From NCBI RefSeq assembly GCF_900119315.1, contig NZ_LT827010.1, positions 5,551,001 through 5,615,000 on the forward strand: 64,000 nucleotides of DNA. The letters run 5' to 3'. The notes under the pieces were generated by a model. It was given only the letters and a program-made list of their open reading frames with translations, searched no databases and was not told the origin of the DNA. Below are positions 43,001-50,101 of this stretch, piece after piece (positions within the stretch are counted from its first letter, which is position 1; the number at the start of each line of letters is the position of its first letter). The stretch is from Actinoplanes sp. SE50/110 (GTDB taxonomy: Bacteria; Actinomycetota; Actinomycetes; Mycobacteriales; Micromonosporaceae). The translations under genes were made by a program, and so were the position numbers.

Positions 43001-43994
43001 GGGCCGGAGCGGCGGGGCGGGGAACGACCGTACCGGGAAATCGGCGGAGCCCAACGATCTCGGCAAGCATCTGCCGCTGTCGGCGGCGGACCTGGATGCG
43101 ATCCGCTGGCGGCTGGACGGTGGCACCCTCCGCGAGGTCGTCGATGACCGCAATGCTCTGCGTGAGCTCGGGGAACGCCTGGACGGCCCGCTGGCCGACG
43201 AGGCGGACAACATCGTCAAGGCGGGGTTGCTGAGCGTACGCGCCGAGGTGTACCGCCTGCTCGGCGAGCTGGGCATGGCGGCGGCGGCGAGCCGGCTGGC
43301 GCTGGCGCATGCGGAGTCGGCTCAGGACGAGCAGTCGATGGTGATCGCGCAGGCGGAGCTGGCGCATGTGTTGCGGCTGCGCGGGGACTGGATGGAGGCG
43401 GATCGGCTGTTCCAGCGGGCGGTGGATTCGCAGGTGTCGCCGGCGGTGCGCAGTGTGGTGCACGAGAATGCCGGGCGGAGCGCGTTCGATCAGGGGCGGC
43501 ACATGGAGGCGCTCGATCATTTCGCGCGGGCGATCCGGCTCGGGGCGGACGAGGACACCGATCTGGTGGAGCGGGTCGGGGTGTGCCTGGAGGCGGTCTA
43601 CATCCATGTCCTGCGGGACGGCTGGGGACCGTATCCGCGGCGCCCAGAGGAGATCCTGGCACCGCTGACCGGCCGCAACGCCGAGGAACCGCCCGAAAGC
43701 AAGGGCCACACCGCCGAGGAGCCGGCCGCAAGCAAGAGCCACACCGCCGAGGAACCGGCCGCAAGCAAGAGCCACACCGCCGAGGAACCGGCCGCAGACA
43801 AGGGCCACACCACCGAGGAACCGGCCGCAAGCAGAGGCCGCGACGGAACCGGAAACCCGGCCACAGGCGAAAGATCGGACAGCGCCACCTACCACAACCC
43901 AGCCACAGCAGACAGCCACGGCGGGCACGGCATCCGGGCCGACGCTTTCAGCGAGCCGACCGCGGAACAGAAGACCGTCAGAAAGCGGACGTAG
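37071..43994 (+). CDS. Giant repeat-rich disordered protein with C-terminal TPR-like domain
   Basis: 2307 residues, no signal peptide and no membrane helix, so probably cytoplasmic. It opens with an acidic, aromatic segment (MSFEDDEYWDEEYNEYSF; Asp-rich to ~120). Then come successive low-complexity blocks: GRRDDALP octads (~138-245), ADRRNRPLDASG-type units (~350-430), Trp units QWDGEPQ (~464-540), Pro-rich sequence, 18-residue QVSGPAYAGGATQPPDPR units (868-955), QPGVP units (~1122-1178), TPHGQHAGPMGSE units (~1344-1414), QAVPG pentads (~1629-1661) and GSQDH pentads (~1877-1931). A non-repetitive stretch (YMDADGTWHNLKPIGRLEL, ~1790-1835) and a TPR-like helical domain (~1999-2200, LAHVLRLRGDWMEADRLFQRAV) are the only folded-looking parts. 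Glu-rich HTAEEPAASKS units end it. Function is unknown; a scaffold role is a guess. The ATG lacks a clear ribosome-binding site. Confidence 0.8.
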   Translation: MSFEDDEYWDEEYNEYSFMPKYAVAQERHFEKRTAPDPVIPTRRSNTDSDDSGARRPRAPFDDQRPSWLDDPDFVPIDTSVDNLSGDYFDDIDFNRPELGIDFDKPDFPIVDPAALQNPERRQRQAGRPGDRYGAPSGRREDGAPVRRDAGLSPRRDGAASGRRDESSAGRRDDALPGRRENSLPGRRDDALPGRRDDALPGRREDALSGRDAASPGRWDDARGSRPVERRDDDRRGRREDEPRRGRREDERWDGPEPRRRDAEIDADGRGRVGERRGSGPVPRPGDRGRGTVSQPWEDEDFGPIRPVGGRRPHRDDEDPRRGPARRDDRTGAVTGRAQVPGGEERLDDRRRAPLDADISGIDRRKRPVDADVPGADGEIRPLDASGADRRNRPLDAFGGDHENRPLDVSGADRRGVPLDADASGIERRSDGPRVSGRAGSPARDDEPIDLHAQDWNAPRATTGWNNTNAEWPTADTERSAAAPEWNGSPGHWDGAADQWNNDSDQWDGEPQQWDGEPQQWDGEPRQWNGEHEQWEGAADPGRAGQGVPAWTADERSGQRDDRAIGRDDRTGEDDDRPMGVSVPTVLDGEYYETPVEPPAQDPAATGDGKPRVVRRAEPPAPPKVVSRATPPPAPRVLKSEPPVAPRVVAAPQPTPPARIIGPNGPQVPVAPAASGSPTPSASPAMPPSSPESPVPVSVDSGTPAAPRPGPATPVSPTAADRAGHHPAPLSAMDHPAGSAPSNTTPSAMPADPRFANPHPPFPGPQQTPGAIPHQPGAPGQTGGPGQFVDSQRLNGPGHLTDPRQTAEPGQITGSRQGAGPASPADLRQVGGPTQLPDPRAVSGAPQPGGPAQDPDSRQFGGPAQVSDPRQVSGPAYAGGATQPPDPRQVSGPAYAGGATQPPDPRQVSGPAYAGGATQPPDPRQVSGPAYAGGATQPPDPRQVSGPAYAGGATQVGGPAQDAVGRPTLPAPTGYPASNVPQQRTGRTPRTAHVFLAEGDGPWAIVPDEAPPMPTPTHAAGRPVAPARGPVPVNRPTMPMPGTGEPPVSPTGPLPSTGSGPIPPVSPSVPVPPTGPLVPTSGAGPISPAGPTLSNAGQPLGSPALVPPSPGQAATSPLPISQQPGVPLNQQPGVPVRHQPGVPLNQQPGVPVDQQPGVPVGHQPGVPAGSHPGQPTVPSPGQIAGAPPGFIGAQPGRPTAPPHGYSDAHPGQYPGQVVAPLPGFGGPQPASSPGGPMVVQPGQPGMPASMNGPGAPGDPAGTPHFERPVAPPLRLLGAQPGQPTTSHPRMAGPQPDQPVAPPPGLVPSQYTGSTGGPASPPPMAAPGVVPPYAGSEGTAAAPQGWHAGPGGPVTPHGQHAGPMGSETPHGQHAGPGGPVTPHGQHAGPMGSETPHGQHAGPMGSETPHGRHGVAPGSPAAPHGRPVALPNGFVPKSDQGAVPPVSGGAPGGPGVPGALPNSGTAGPAPFESGRLTFPPGTLPQQGVHPQSPSAPGWVPDQAVVQGPAQPQNPAAAHPVSSGAHREGVYQEAAHAAGGQPAFPAAQWNADPHGTDQVGRGFERAAHSPEGPGHTREAWPVSGAGHWEANQHGGPLPHGAVRQGVPHQRPMPEAPWPVSSPGQAMQAQPGLGQAVPAQAVPGQAVPGQAIPAQAITGQAIPGQERVTGELPLVAARDGGGPTGELPLVAPADSGGPTDELPLVASGDDSWGPRAGQRPVSPAPGKAWLPAPRPDSSAAPGATDAALGATGPVPGTIGAAGAAPGATGPVPEAAGAVSGPASGGASGGGEPAPYMDADGTWHNLKPIGRLELSGPDQEPRRFSDPAFGSGWFVTKTAAAKEDAAGAADGAGGRGSDGTAVRRSGGEAGVATRAVTDAAAGSQDHGSQDHGSQDHGSQDHGIQDRPTQDHATQDPGAEKSGSHDSGTQDGGAQAPAIVEPTQAGGSAARGNDAGRRDEAAPGDGSAEGRSGGAGPGDGAAEGRSGGAGNDRTGKSAEPNDLGKHLPLSAADLDAIRWRLDGGTLREVVDDRNALRELGERLDGPLADEADNIVKAGLLSVRAEVYRLLGELGMAAAASRLALAHAESAQDEQSMVIAQAELAHVLRLRGDWMEADRLFQRAVDSQVSPAVRSVVHENAGRSAFDQGRHMEALDHFARAIRLGADEDTDLVERVGVCLEAVYIHVLRDGWGPYPRRPEEILAPLTGRNAEEPPESKGHTAEEPAASKSHTAEEPAASKSHTAEEPAADKGHTTEEPAASRGRDGTGNPATGERSDSATYHNPATADSHGGHGIRADAFSEPTAEQKTVRKRT
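39672..39935. repeat. 54-bp near-perfect tandem repeat (five copies) inside the giant gene
   Basis: Units begin at 39672, 39726, 39780, 39834 and 39888; the last is incomplete. They are almost identical at DNA level, including third positions, which indicates recent expansion. Each encodes the 18-residue unit QVSGPAYAGGATQPPDPR. Confidence 0.9.
42699..42760. repeat. 15-bp tandem repeat (four copies) inside the giant gene
   Basis: Four nearly identical 15-bp units, each beginning GGATCCCA, encode GSQDH pentads. Diverged pentads continue to about 42860. Confidence 0.85.
43686..43845. repeat. 33-bp tandem repeats at the 3' end of the giant gene
   Basis: Four to five copies of a 33-bp unit encode the 11-residue motif HTAEEPAASKS. 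This acidic/basic block follows the TPR-like domain. Confidence 0.85.
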
Positions 43995-45024
43995 CCCGCG
44001 CCTCAGGAATCCGGTCGACGTTCTGCCGCGCCGGAGCCGAGGCGATCACCGTCCGCCCCCGGCCGGCTTCCTTGGCCTGGTACAGCGCCGCGTCCGCCAC
44101 CCGTTGCAGTTCGTCGGCGGACGCGGCCGAGTGGTGCGGCACCACGGCCACCCCGATGCTCAGTGTCGGCGCCGCGGGCACCGCGGTGAGCGCGGCGCGC
44201 GCGGTCTCGGCGTACCGGAAAGCCTCTGTCGGCCCGGTCCGCAGCAGTACCGCGAATTCGTCGCCGCCGACCCGGGCCACCAGGCCGTCGCCCGCGGCGC
44301 GCAGCGCGTCGGCGACGGCGCGCAGCGCCTGGTCACCGGCGGCGTGTCCCCGGGTGTCGTTGATCTTCTTGAAGTGGTCGACGTCGATCACGATCAGCGC
44401 GGCCGGTTCGGCGCCGGCGTCGGCGTCGCGGACCGCCTCGTGCAGCGCCTCGTCGAGGGCCCGGCGGTTCGCCACCCCGGTCAGCGAGTCGGTGGTGGCC
44501 TGCTGCTGCAGCACCCTCCGGAGCCGGTCGTTGCGGTCGTTGAGACTGGTCACCACCCAGGCGGTCATGGCCATCGCGACGGTCATCGCGATCCAGTCGT
44601 TGAGGGCACCGCTCATCGGCAGGTAGCTGAACGCGATCAGGGCGTGTCCGGCGGAGATCATCACGACGGTGAGCGTGGTGATCCGGCGGCCGAGGAAGCA
44701 CGCGCCGAACAGCAGCGGCCACAGGAAGAACAGTTGGGCTCCGGTGCTCGCGTCCCGGGTCCCGTAGTTCAGGCCGGTGACCACGGCGGTGGACAGCAGG
44801 GGCACGGCGGGCCAGAACAGTTTCGGCAGGACCTGCGGCCGGCGCCAGCAGAGCACGCCGACCAGCATGAGGGCGACTGCGGTCACACCGAGCGAGATCA
44901 GTTCGGCGATCGGCGCGCCGATCTTCATCAGGACGCCGGTGATCAGGTTGTACGGTCCGGCCACCATCATCAGGTAGGCGACGGCACGGGATGCACCGTG
45001 CTGGTCACGCAACTGATAGGGCAC
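43978..45024 (-). CDS. Membrane diguanylate cyclase (GGDEF)
   Basis: 348 residues: five or six transmembrane helices (residues ~14-160), a short coiled linker (LNDRNDRLRRVLQQQATTD) and a GGDEF domain. The domain has DSLTGVANRRALDEAL, the metal site VIDVDHFKKINDTRGH and an intact RVGGDEF (GGDEF at 253-257), so it should make c-di-GMP from GTP. The RxxD inhibitory site normally five residues before the motif is not present (RAAGD shifted), so product inhibition may be weak. It starts with GTG. It converges on the giant gene, overlapping its end by 17 bp. Confidence 0.93.
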   Translation of the reverse strand: MPYQLRDQHGASRAVAYLMMVAGPYNLITGVLMKIGAPIAELISLGVTAVALMLVGVLCWRRPQVLPKLFWPAVPLLSTAVVTGLNYGTRDASTGAQLFFLWPLLFGACFLGRRITTLTVVMISAGHALIAFSYLPMSGALNDWIAMTVAMAMTAWVVTSLNDRNDRLRRVLQQQATTDSLTGVANRRALDEALHEAVRDADAGAEPAALIVIDVDHFKKINDTRGHAAGDQALRAVADALRAAGDGLVARVGGDEFAVLLRTGPTEAFRYAETARAALTAVPAAPTLSIGVAVVPHHSAASADELQRVADAALYQAKEAGRGRTVIASAPARQNVDRIPEARATSAF

Positions 45025-45064
45025 GAAGGAAGAGATCGGTCGCCGGCGGTGGAAGCTGAGCGCT

Positions 45065-45913
45065 TCAGACCGGTGCCGGCTGCGGAGCGGCCAAGGTCAC
45101 ACCGAGGCTGGCGAGGGTGACCAGCAGCAGCGCGAGGACCTCGATCGGGCCGAGTCGCTGGCCGAGGACGATCAGTCCGGCGACGGCCGCGGCGCCGGGT
45201 TCGAGGCTCATCAGGATGCCGAAGATCCGGGTGGGGATGCGGCGCAGCGCGTTGATCTCCAGCCCGTACGGGATGACCGAGGAGAGCAGCGCCACCCCGG
45301 TGGCGCCGATCAGCAGGTGCGGGTGGTACAGCACGGCGCCGGCCCCGGGCAGCCCGAACGGGGCGGCCAGCAGCGCGCCGACGCTGAGCGAGACCGCCAG
45401 CCCGCCGGTGCCCGGGACGAGCGCGCCGACCCGGGCGCTGAGCACGATGTAGCCGGCCCAGAACAGTCCGGCGAGCAGCGCCAGGCCGAGCCCGGCGAGC
45501 GGTGCGGCGCCGCCGGAGTGCAGGCCGAGCAGCACCACCCCGGCGGCGGCGAGCAGCGCCCAGAGCAGGTCGGTCAGGCGGCGGGTCTGCACCAGGGCGA
45601 GCAGCAGCGGGCCGAGGAACTCGACGGTGACCGCGGTGCCCAGCGGCACGGTGCGGATGGCCTGGTAGAAGACCAGGTTCATGCCGGCCATCACGACGCC
45701 GAGCAGGGCGGCGGCGAGCCAGGCGCGCCGGGGCCAGTCGCGCACCCGGGGGCGGGTGAGCGCCGCGATGATCAGTGCGGCGAGGCCGACGCGCAGGAAC
45801 GTGATCCCGTTGGCGCCGAGGTCGCCGAAGAGCTTGCGGGCCACCGAGCTGCCGAACTGCACGGAGGCGATCGAGGCCAGCACCAGTAGTGGTGCGGGTA
45901 CCCGTTGGTGCAT
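45065..45913 (-). CDS. EamA-family transporter (RhtA-like exporter)
   Basis: A 282-residue drug/metabolite-superfamily protein with ten predicted transmembrane helices in two EamA halves. The second half contains VSLSVGALLAAPFGL, LLSSVIPYGLEINALRRIPT and IFGILMSLEPGAAAVAGLI. The PYxLE(x)xALRR region resembles RhtA, an exporter of threonine/homoserine and other small metabolites. The substrate is not determinable. It starts 3 bp after the stop of the permease gene on the same strand, so it may be the last gene of the efflux operon. Confidence 0.92.
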   Translation of the reverse strand: MHQRVPAPLLVLASIASVQFGSSVARKLFGDLGANGITFLRVGLAALIIAALTRPRVRDWPRRAWLAAALLGVVMAGMNLVFYQAIRTVPLGTAVTVEFLGPLLLALVQTRRLTDLLWALLAAAGVVLLGLHSGGAAPLAGLGLALLAGLFWAGYIVLSARVGALVPGTGGLAVSLSVGALLAAPFGLPGAGAVLYHPHLLIGATGVALLSSVIPYGLEINALRRIPTRIFGILMSLEPGAAAVAGLIVLGQRLGPIEVLALLLVTLASLGVTLAAPQPAPV

Positions 45914-45916
45914 GTG

Positions 45917-47101
45917 TCACTCCGTCCGGAGGGCGACCACCGGATCGAGGCGACCGGCCCGCTGTGCTGGTACGACGCCGAAGATGATGCCAACGCCGGC
46001 GGACACCCCGAACGCCAGGGCCATCGACCACCAGGTGAGCGCGGCGGGGACCGGGCTGAGGCCGTCGACGAGCAGGGCCGCGGCGGCGCCGAGCAGCATG
46101 CCGGCCACCCCGCCGGTGGTGGTCAGCAGCACCGCTTCGAGGAGGAACTGGACACCGATGTCGCGGGGGCGGGCGCCGACCGCCTTGCGCAGCCCGATCT
46201 CCCTGGTCCGTTCGCGGACCGAGACCAGCATGATGTTGGACACGCCGACCCCGCCGACGAGCAGGCTGATCCCGGCGATCGCGGCCAGCACCCCGGTGAG
46301 CACGCCGAGGATGTCGCCGAGCACGCCGAGGATCTGTTCCTGGGTGACGGCGCTGAAGTCGGTGTCCGGGTGGCGTTCGGTGAGCGCGGCGACCACGTCG
46401 GTGCCGAGCCGGTCGATGGTGTCCCGGTCGGGGGCGCGGATCGCCAGGCCGTCGATCCGGTCGGTGCCCAGCAGTCGTTGCGCCGCGGTGACCGGCACGT
46501 GCACCTCGTTGTCCCGGTCGACACCGAGGCTCTGCCCGAGCTCCTCGAAGACGCCGATGACCCGGAACCGGACGCCACCGACGGTCATCTGCCGGCCGAT
46601 CGGGTCGCGGTCGCCGAACAGGGTGCGGGCCACGCCGGCGCCGAGGACGGCGACCCGGCGGCCGGTGCTGACGTCGGTCCGGGTCAGGTAGGCGCCGCGG
46701 GCGAGGTGCCGGACGAACACCGACGGGGTGGTCTCCAGCACGCCCTGCATGCTGGCGAAGCCGGACCGCTGCCCGGCCCGGACGGTCTCCCCCGACGCGA
46801 TGGTGACGGCGACCCGGGAGCGGTCGCCGACGACGCGGCTCACCGCGTCGGCGTCGGCGAGGGTCATCGGTGAGCTGGTGGGCGCGGATCCGACAGCCAG
46901 TTTCCCGGGTACGACGATCAGCAGGTTGCTGCCGAGCCCCTCCACCTGGTGCTCGATCTGCTGCTTGGTGCCCGTGCCGATGGCGACCAGCGCGACCACC
47001 GCCGCCACCCCGATGATGACGCCGAGCATGGTGAGCAGGCTGCGCAGCCGGTTGGCGCGCAGCGCGTCGAGGGCGACCCGCCAGGCCTCGGCGACCCTCA
47101 C
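45917..47101 (-). CDS. MacB-type ABC transporter permease
   Basis: 394 residues with the MacB/FtsX layout: one N-terminal transmembrane helix (LLTMLGVIIGVAAVVALVAIG), a large extracytoplasmic domain (~45-260) and three C-terminal helices. Between the latter lies the typical cytoplasmic loop VSVRERTREIGLRKAVGARP. With the ATPase and membrane-fusion-like protein it forms a tripartite efflux or lipid/peptide-translocating pump. Its start overlaps the ATPase stop by 4 bp (47098-47101). Confidence 0.94.
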   Translation of the reverse strand: MRVAEAWRVALDALRANRLRSLLTMLGVIIGVAAVVALVAIGTGTKQQIEHQVEGLGSNLLIVVPGKLAVGSAPTSSPMTLADADAVSRVVGDRSRVAVTIASGETVRAGQRSGFASMQGVLETTPSVFVRHLARGAYLTRTDVSTGRRVAVLGAGVARTLFGDRDPIGRQMTVGGVRFRVIGVFEELGQSLGVDRDNEVHVPVTAAQRLLGTDRIDGLAIRAPDRDTIDRLGTDVVAALTERHPDTDFSAVTQEQILGVLGDILGVLTGVLAAIAGISLLVGGVGVSNIMLVSVRERTREIGLRKAVGARPRDIGVQFLLEAVLLTTTGGVAGMLLGAAAALLVDGLSPVPAALTWWSMALAFGVSAGVGIIFGVVPAQRAGRLDPVVALRTE

Positions 47102-47784
47102 TCGGCGGTGTCCGTGACGATCAGGCCGTCCCGCATCAGGATCTGGCGCCCGGCCCGGGCGGCCACGTCCCGGTCGTGGGTGACCAGCACGATCGCCACG
47201 CCCTCGGCGTTCAGCGACTCCAGCAGGGCCAGGATGGACTGCCCGGTGGCCGAGTCGAGGTTGCCGGTCGGCTCGTCGGCCAGCAGCAGCGACGGACCGG
47301 TGACCAGGGCCCGGGCGATCGCCACCCGCTGCTGTTCGCCGCCGGAGAGCTGGTTGGGCCGGTGGGTGATCCGGTGCGCGAGCCCGACCCGTTGCAGCAT
47401 GGTGGCGGCCCGGGCGCGGCGTTCCCGGCGGCCGGCCCCGCGGTAGACCAGGGGCAGGCCGACGTTGTCCTGCGCGGTGGTGCGGGCCAGCAGGTGGAAG
47501 GACTGGAAGACGAAGCCGATCGTGGTGTTGCGCAGTTCGGCCAGCTCGTTCGGGGTGAGCTCGCCGACGTTGCGGCCGCCGATCAGCAGGGTGCCGCTGG
47601 TCGGCCGGTCCAGACCGCCGAGCAGGTGCATCAGGGTGGATTTGCCGGAGCCGGAGGTGCCGACGATGGCCACGTAGTCGCCGGGCTCGACGGTGAGCGA
47701 GACGCCGCGCAGGGCGGGCACCGACACCCCGTCCAGCTCGTACGTCCGGGTGACGTCCGTGGCGACGATGGCGGGCGTGGTCAC
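47098..47784 (-). CDS. ABC transporter ATP-binding protein (LolD/MacB type)
   Basis: A 228-residue ATPase: Walker A GTSGSGKST (42-50), Q-loop FVFQSFHLLARTT, signature LSGGEQQRVAIARAL, Walker B LLLADEPTGNLD and switch His in LVTHDRDVA. The ELRNTTIGFVFQSF arrangement is typical of the LolD/MacB subgroup that energises FtsX-like permeases. The GTG start overlaps the upstream stop as GTGA (47781-47784), and its own stop overlaps the permease start, so all three genes are translationally linked. The long open frame upstream is a shadow of the adaptor gene. Confidence 0.95.
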   Translation of the reverse strand: MTTPAIVATDVTRTYELDGVSVPALRGVSLTVEPGDYVAIVGTSGSGKSTLMHLLGGLDRPTSGTLLIGGRNVGELTPNELAELRNTTIGFVFQSFHLLARTTAQDNVGLPLVYRGAGRRERRARAATMLQRVGLAHRITHRPNQLSGGEQQRVAIARALVTGPSLLLADEPTGNLDSATGQSILALLESLNAEGVAIVLVTHDRDVAARAGRQILMRDGLIVTDTAE

Positions 47785-49133
47785 GGTGCCTCGGCGCCGT
47801 CGTGCACCCGGTCCGCTCCGGAGATCACGATCCGCTCCCCGGCGGGGAGACCGGATTGCACCTGTACGGTGTCCTCCCCCTGCACGCCCAGACGCACCGG
47901 CACCGCCCGGTAGTGCCCGTCGCGCACCGCCCACACGGTGTCGTGCCCGTCGGCGCTGACCACAGCGGAGGCGGGCACGGTCACCGCCTGCTGCACCTGG
48001 CGCACCCGGAGCCGGATCACCGCGCTCATCCCGGGCCGGGGCGTCGGCGCCGCTCCGCTGCCGTCGGTGTAGGTGCCGTCGCCCAGGTCGAGCCGCACCC
48101 GGTAGGAGACGCCGCCGCGGGCCGAGGTGGTGGGCAGCAGGTCGACCGAGCCGACCGTCGCGGTGTAGGCGGCCCCGGTCGCCGCGTCCAGCTCGACGTC
48201 GGCGGTCACCCCGGGCTTGACGAGCAGCACGTCCGTCTCGTCGACCTGGGCGGTGAGGCCGAGCCGGCCCACGTCGACGACGGTGAGCAGCGGGGCTCCG
48301 GCGGTCACCGGGGAACCCTCGGTGACCGCGGTGTCCACGCCCTCGGCGCCGCCCGCGGTGGTGGTGGCGCCGGTGGTGGCGCCGCCGCTCTGCAGGAGGG
48401 CGGAGAGGTCGGCCGGGGCGGCGGGGGACGCCGACCCGCCGAACTGGACCACGCCGGCGACCGGGGCTTTCAGGGTGAGTGCCCGCACGGCGGCGTCGGC
48501 CAACTCGTACGCCTGCTGTGCCTGGAGCCGTTGTGCCGCGGACAGCGAGCTGACCGCCTGCCCGAGGGAGGCGACCCCGCGCTGCACCGCGCGGACCGCG
48601 GAGGCGGCCGCCGCCGACGCCGCCCGGTACTGCTGCTGCGCGGCGGACACCTGTTTGCGCAGGGCGTCCCTCAGGGTCGGGTCGGTGATCTGGTCGGCGG
48701 CCGTGAGCGCGTCCTGGAACGCCTGCCCGGCCTGCCGGTCGGTGCTCCGGCGGACCTGGGTGAAGTTGCCGGCCGAGACTCCGCCACCGCCGCCGGACGG
48801 GGTCTGCGCCAGGGCCCGGCGGGCGGCGTCCCGGCGCTGCCGCAGCTCCGGGGAGTCGATGACCGCCAGCACGTCGCCCTTCTTCACCCGGTCGCCGGGC
48901 TGGACGCGCAGGTCGGTGACGGTGCCGGCGGCCGGCGCGGTGAGGGTGGCGGCGCCGCGGGCGGTGACCGAGCCGGGCGCCTCGACGATCTCGTCGACCG
49001 TGCCGATGGTGGCGGTGCCGAGGTGGACCCCGGCGTTGTCGTCCTTGCAGGACGCGGCGGTGAGCAGCAGGAGCACCGCGGTGCCGCCGGTGATCAGCGC
49101 GCTGCGGGAGGGGGTCCGGGACACAGAGCACAC
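47781..49133 (-). CDS. MacA/HlyD-like periplasmic adaptor (lipo)protein
   Basis: 450 residues. An N-terminal signal with a possible lipobox (TAASC, Cys29) anchors it outside the membrane. A biotinyl-lipoyl-like half (ATLTAPAAGTVTDLRVQPGD, VKKGDVLAVID) is split by a long Ala/Gln-rich helical hairpin (~100-215); the second half (LTLKAPVAGVVQFGG) and beta-barrel domains follow. It should couple the MacB-like permease to its substrate or to a cell-wall partner. An Ala/Thr/Gly-rich insertion (ATTGATTTAGG) interrupts the second lipoyl half. The exact start is uncertain: GTG at 49133 or the GTG 4 codons later. Confidence 0.88.
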   Translation of the reverse strand: MCSVSRTPSRSALITGGTAVLLLLTAASCKDDNAGVHLGTATIGTVDEIVEAPGSVTARGAATLTAPAAGTVTDLRVQPGDRVKKGDVLAVIDSPELRQRRDAARRALAQTPSGGGGGVSAGNFTQVRRSTDRQAGQAFQDALTAADQITDPTLRDALRKQVSAAQQQYRAASAAAASAVRAVQRGVASLGQAVSSLSAAQRLQAQQAYELADAAVRALTLKAPVAGVVQFGGSASPAAPADLSALLQSGGATTGATTTAGGAEGVDTAVTEGSPVTAGAPLLTVVDVGRLGLTAQVDETDVLLVKPGVTADVELDAATGAAYTATVGSVDLLPTTSARGGVSYRVRLDLGDGTYTDGSGAAPTPRPGMSAVIRLRVRQVQQAVTVPASAVVSADGHDTVWAVRDGHYRAVPVRLGVQGEDTVQVQSGLPAGERIVISGADRVHDGAEAP

Positions 49134-49153
49134 TCTATGTCGGGAAACACCGA

Positions 49154-49186
49154 ACGGGCCGCCCCCACCGTTCGGGAGCGGCCCGT
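49154..49186 (-). terminator. Terminator hairpin after the L,D-transpeptidase gene
   Basis: 9-bp stem (49154-49162 with 49178-49186) just past the stop at 49203. An alternative 7-bp pairing (49151-49157 with 49168-49174) competes with it. Confidence 0.5.
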
Positions 49187-49202
49187 CTCGTCGATGCGAC
49201 GA

Positions 49203-49955
49203 TCAGGTGCCGGGGCGACGCCCGAACACCTTGACGGTCATGCCGATCGTGCCGATGCCGTAGTACTGCTTCGCGTCCTGCGGCAGCAGGTTGACGCAGC
49301 CGTGCGACCCACGCCACTTGTCGTGGAGGTACGTGGTGGTCTGGTGGAAGCCACGCCCGCCGATGAAGCGCTGCCAGTAGGGCAGCCAGACGTGGTACGG
49401 GTCGGACCACTCCTTCGGCGTCCGCTTGTTGATCTTGAAGGTGCCGGCCGGCGTGTGGTAGCCCTTCATGCCGGTCCGGGTGATGGTCGGCTTGACGAAC
49501 AGCTTCCCGTTCTTCATCACCCACGTCGTCTGGTTGGTCAGATCGACGCAGAAGGTGATGCCCTTCCGGTTCGGCTTGCAGGCCGCGATCTTCGTCGAGG
49601 CGAGCCGCTTGGCCACGTCGACGGTGGTCGGCCCGGCCAGGCCCTGGGCCGGCTGGATGCCGAACCGCTTCTGGAACCGGACGATCGCGGCACAGTCGGC
49701 GGCCGACTGCCTGCCGTCGACGGTCACCGTGCCGTATCCGCCGAGCTGCTTGAGATACGTCTCAACCTGCTTCTGGTACCTACCGGTGGCACACGACGAA
49801 GCGGCCGCCCGGGTGACCACCGAGGTGGCCACCGGCGTGGTCCGCACGGCGGCGCCGGCACTCGCCGGCGTCACGGCGAACGCGCCCAGCCCGCCGCCCA
49901 CCATGGCGGCCAGGGCCGCCGTCGTGAGACGTGCGCTAACACGTTTCACTGCCAC
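49203..49955 (-). CDS. Secreted L,D-transpeptidase with peptidoglycan-binding domain
   Basis: Cross-links or modifies peptidoglycan stems outside the cell through a catalytic cysteine. The 250-residue precursor has a signal peptide (to about residue 34, ASAGAA), a peptidoglycan-binding-like domain (~55-120, VRFQKRFGIQPAQGLAGPTT) and a YkuD domain (~130-245). The YkuD signature HDKWRGSHGCVNLLPQD contains His218 and nucleophile Cys220. Additional cysteines (residues 55, 88, 126, 136) may form disulphides. The GTG at 49955 is selected by GGAGG 7 nt upstream; the frame is open to 49988. Confidence 0.93.
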   Translation of the reverse strand: MAVKRVSARLTTAALAAMVGGGLGAFAVTPASAGAAVRTTPVATSVVTRAAASSCATGRYQKQVETYLKQLGGYGTVTVDGRQSAADCAAIVRFQKRFGIQPAQGLAGPTTVDVAKRLASTKIAACKPNRKGITFCVDLTNQTTWVMKNGKLFVKPTITRTGMKGYHTPAGTFKINKRTPKEWSDPYHVWLPYWQRFIGGRGFHQTTTYLHDKWRGSHGCVNLLPQDAKQYYGIGTIGMTVKVFGRRPGT

Positions 49956-50037
49956 ATCACATCCTCCCCAGGAGTGTCGTGCGCACATCGAAGCACAGCG
50001 GGTCCGCGAAAACGATCAGCGAACGGAACCGTGACAT

Positions 50038-50068
50038 GAAACCGGGATGCCATCGGCAGCCCGGTTTC
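50038..50068 (-). terminator. Terminator hairpin after the CAP-domain gene
   Basis: 9-bp stem (50038-50046 with 50060-50068) continued after one mismatch by 4 bp (50048-50051 with 50055-50058), loop of three. It lies 33 nt past the stop at 50102. Confidence 0.6.
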
Positions 50069-50101
50069 CGTCTTGAGTGCTCCGGGGAGGGTTTGCGGAA
50101 G

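Noticed and set aside
41955..43928. A 657-codon minus-strand open frame opposite the giant gene
   Set aside because: Low-complexity Arg/His/Val sequence mirroring the repeats; it crosses the TPR-encoding part and has no recognisable motif.
49135..49524. A separate 129-codon minus-strand gene overlapping the L,D-transpeptidase
   Set aside because: Shadow of the YkuD domain in another frame; it crosses the terminator hairpin.
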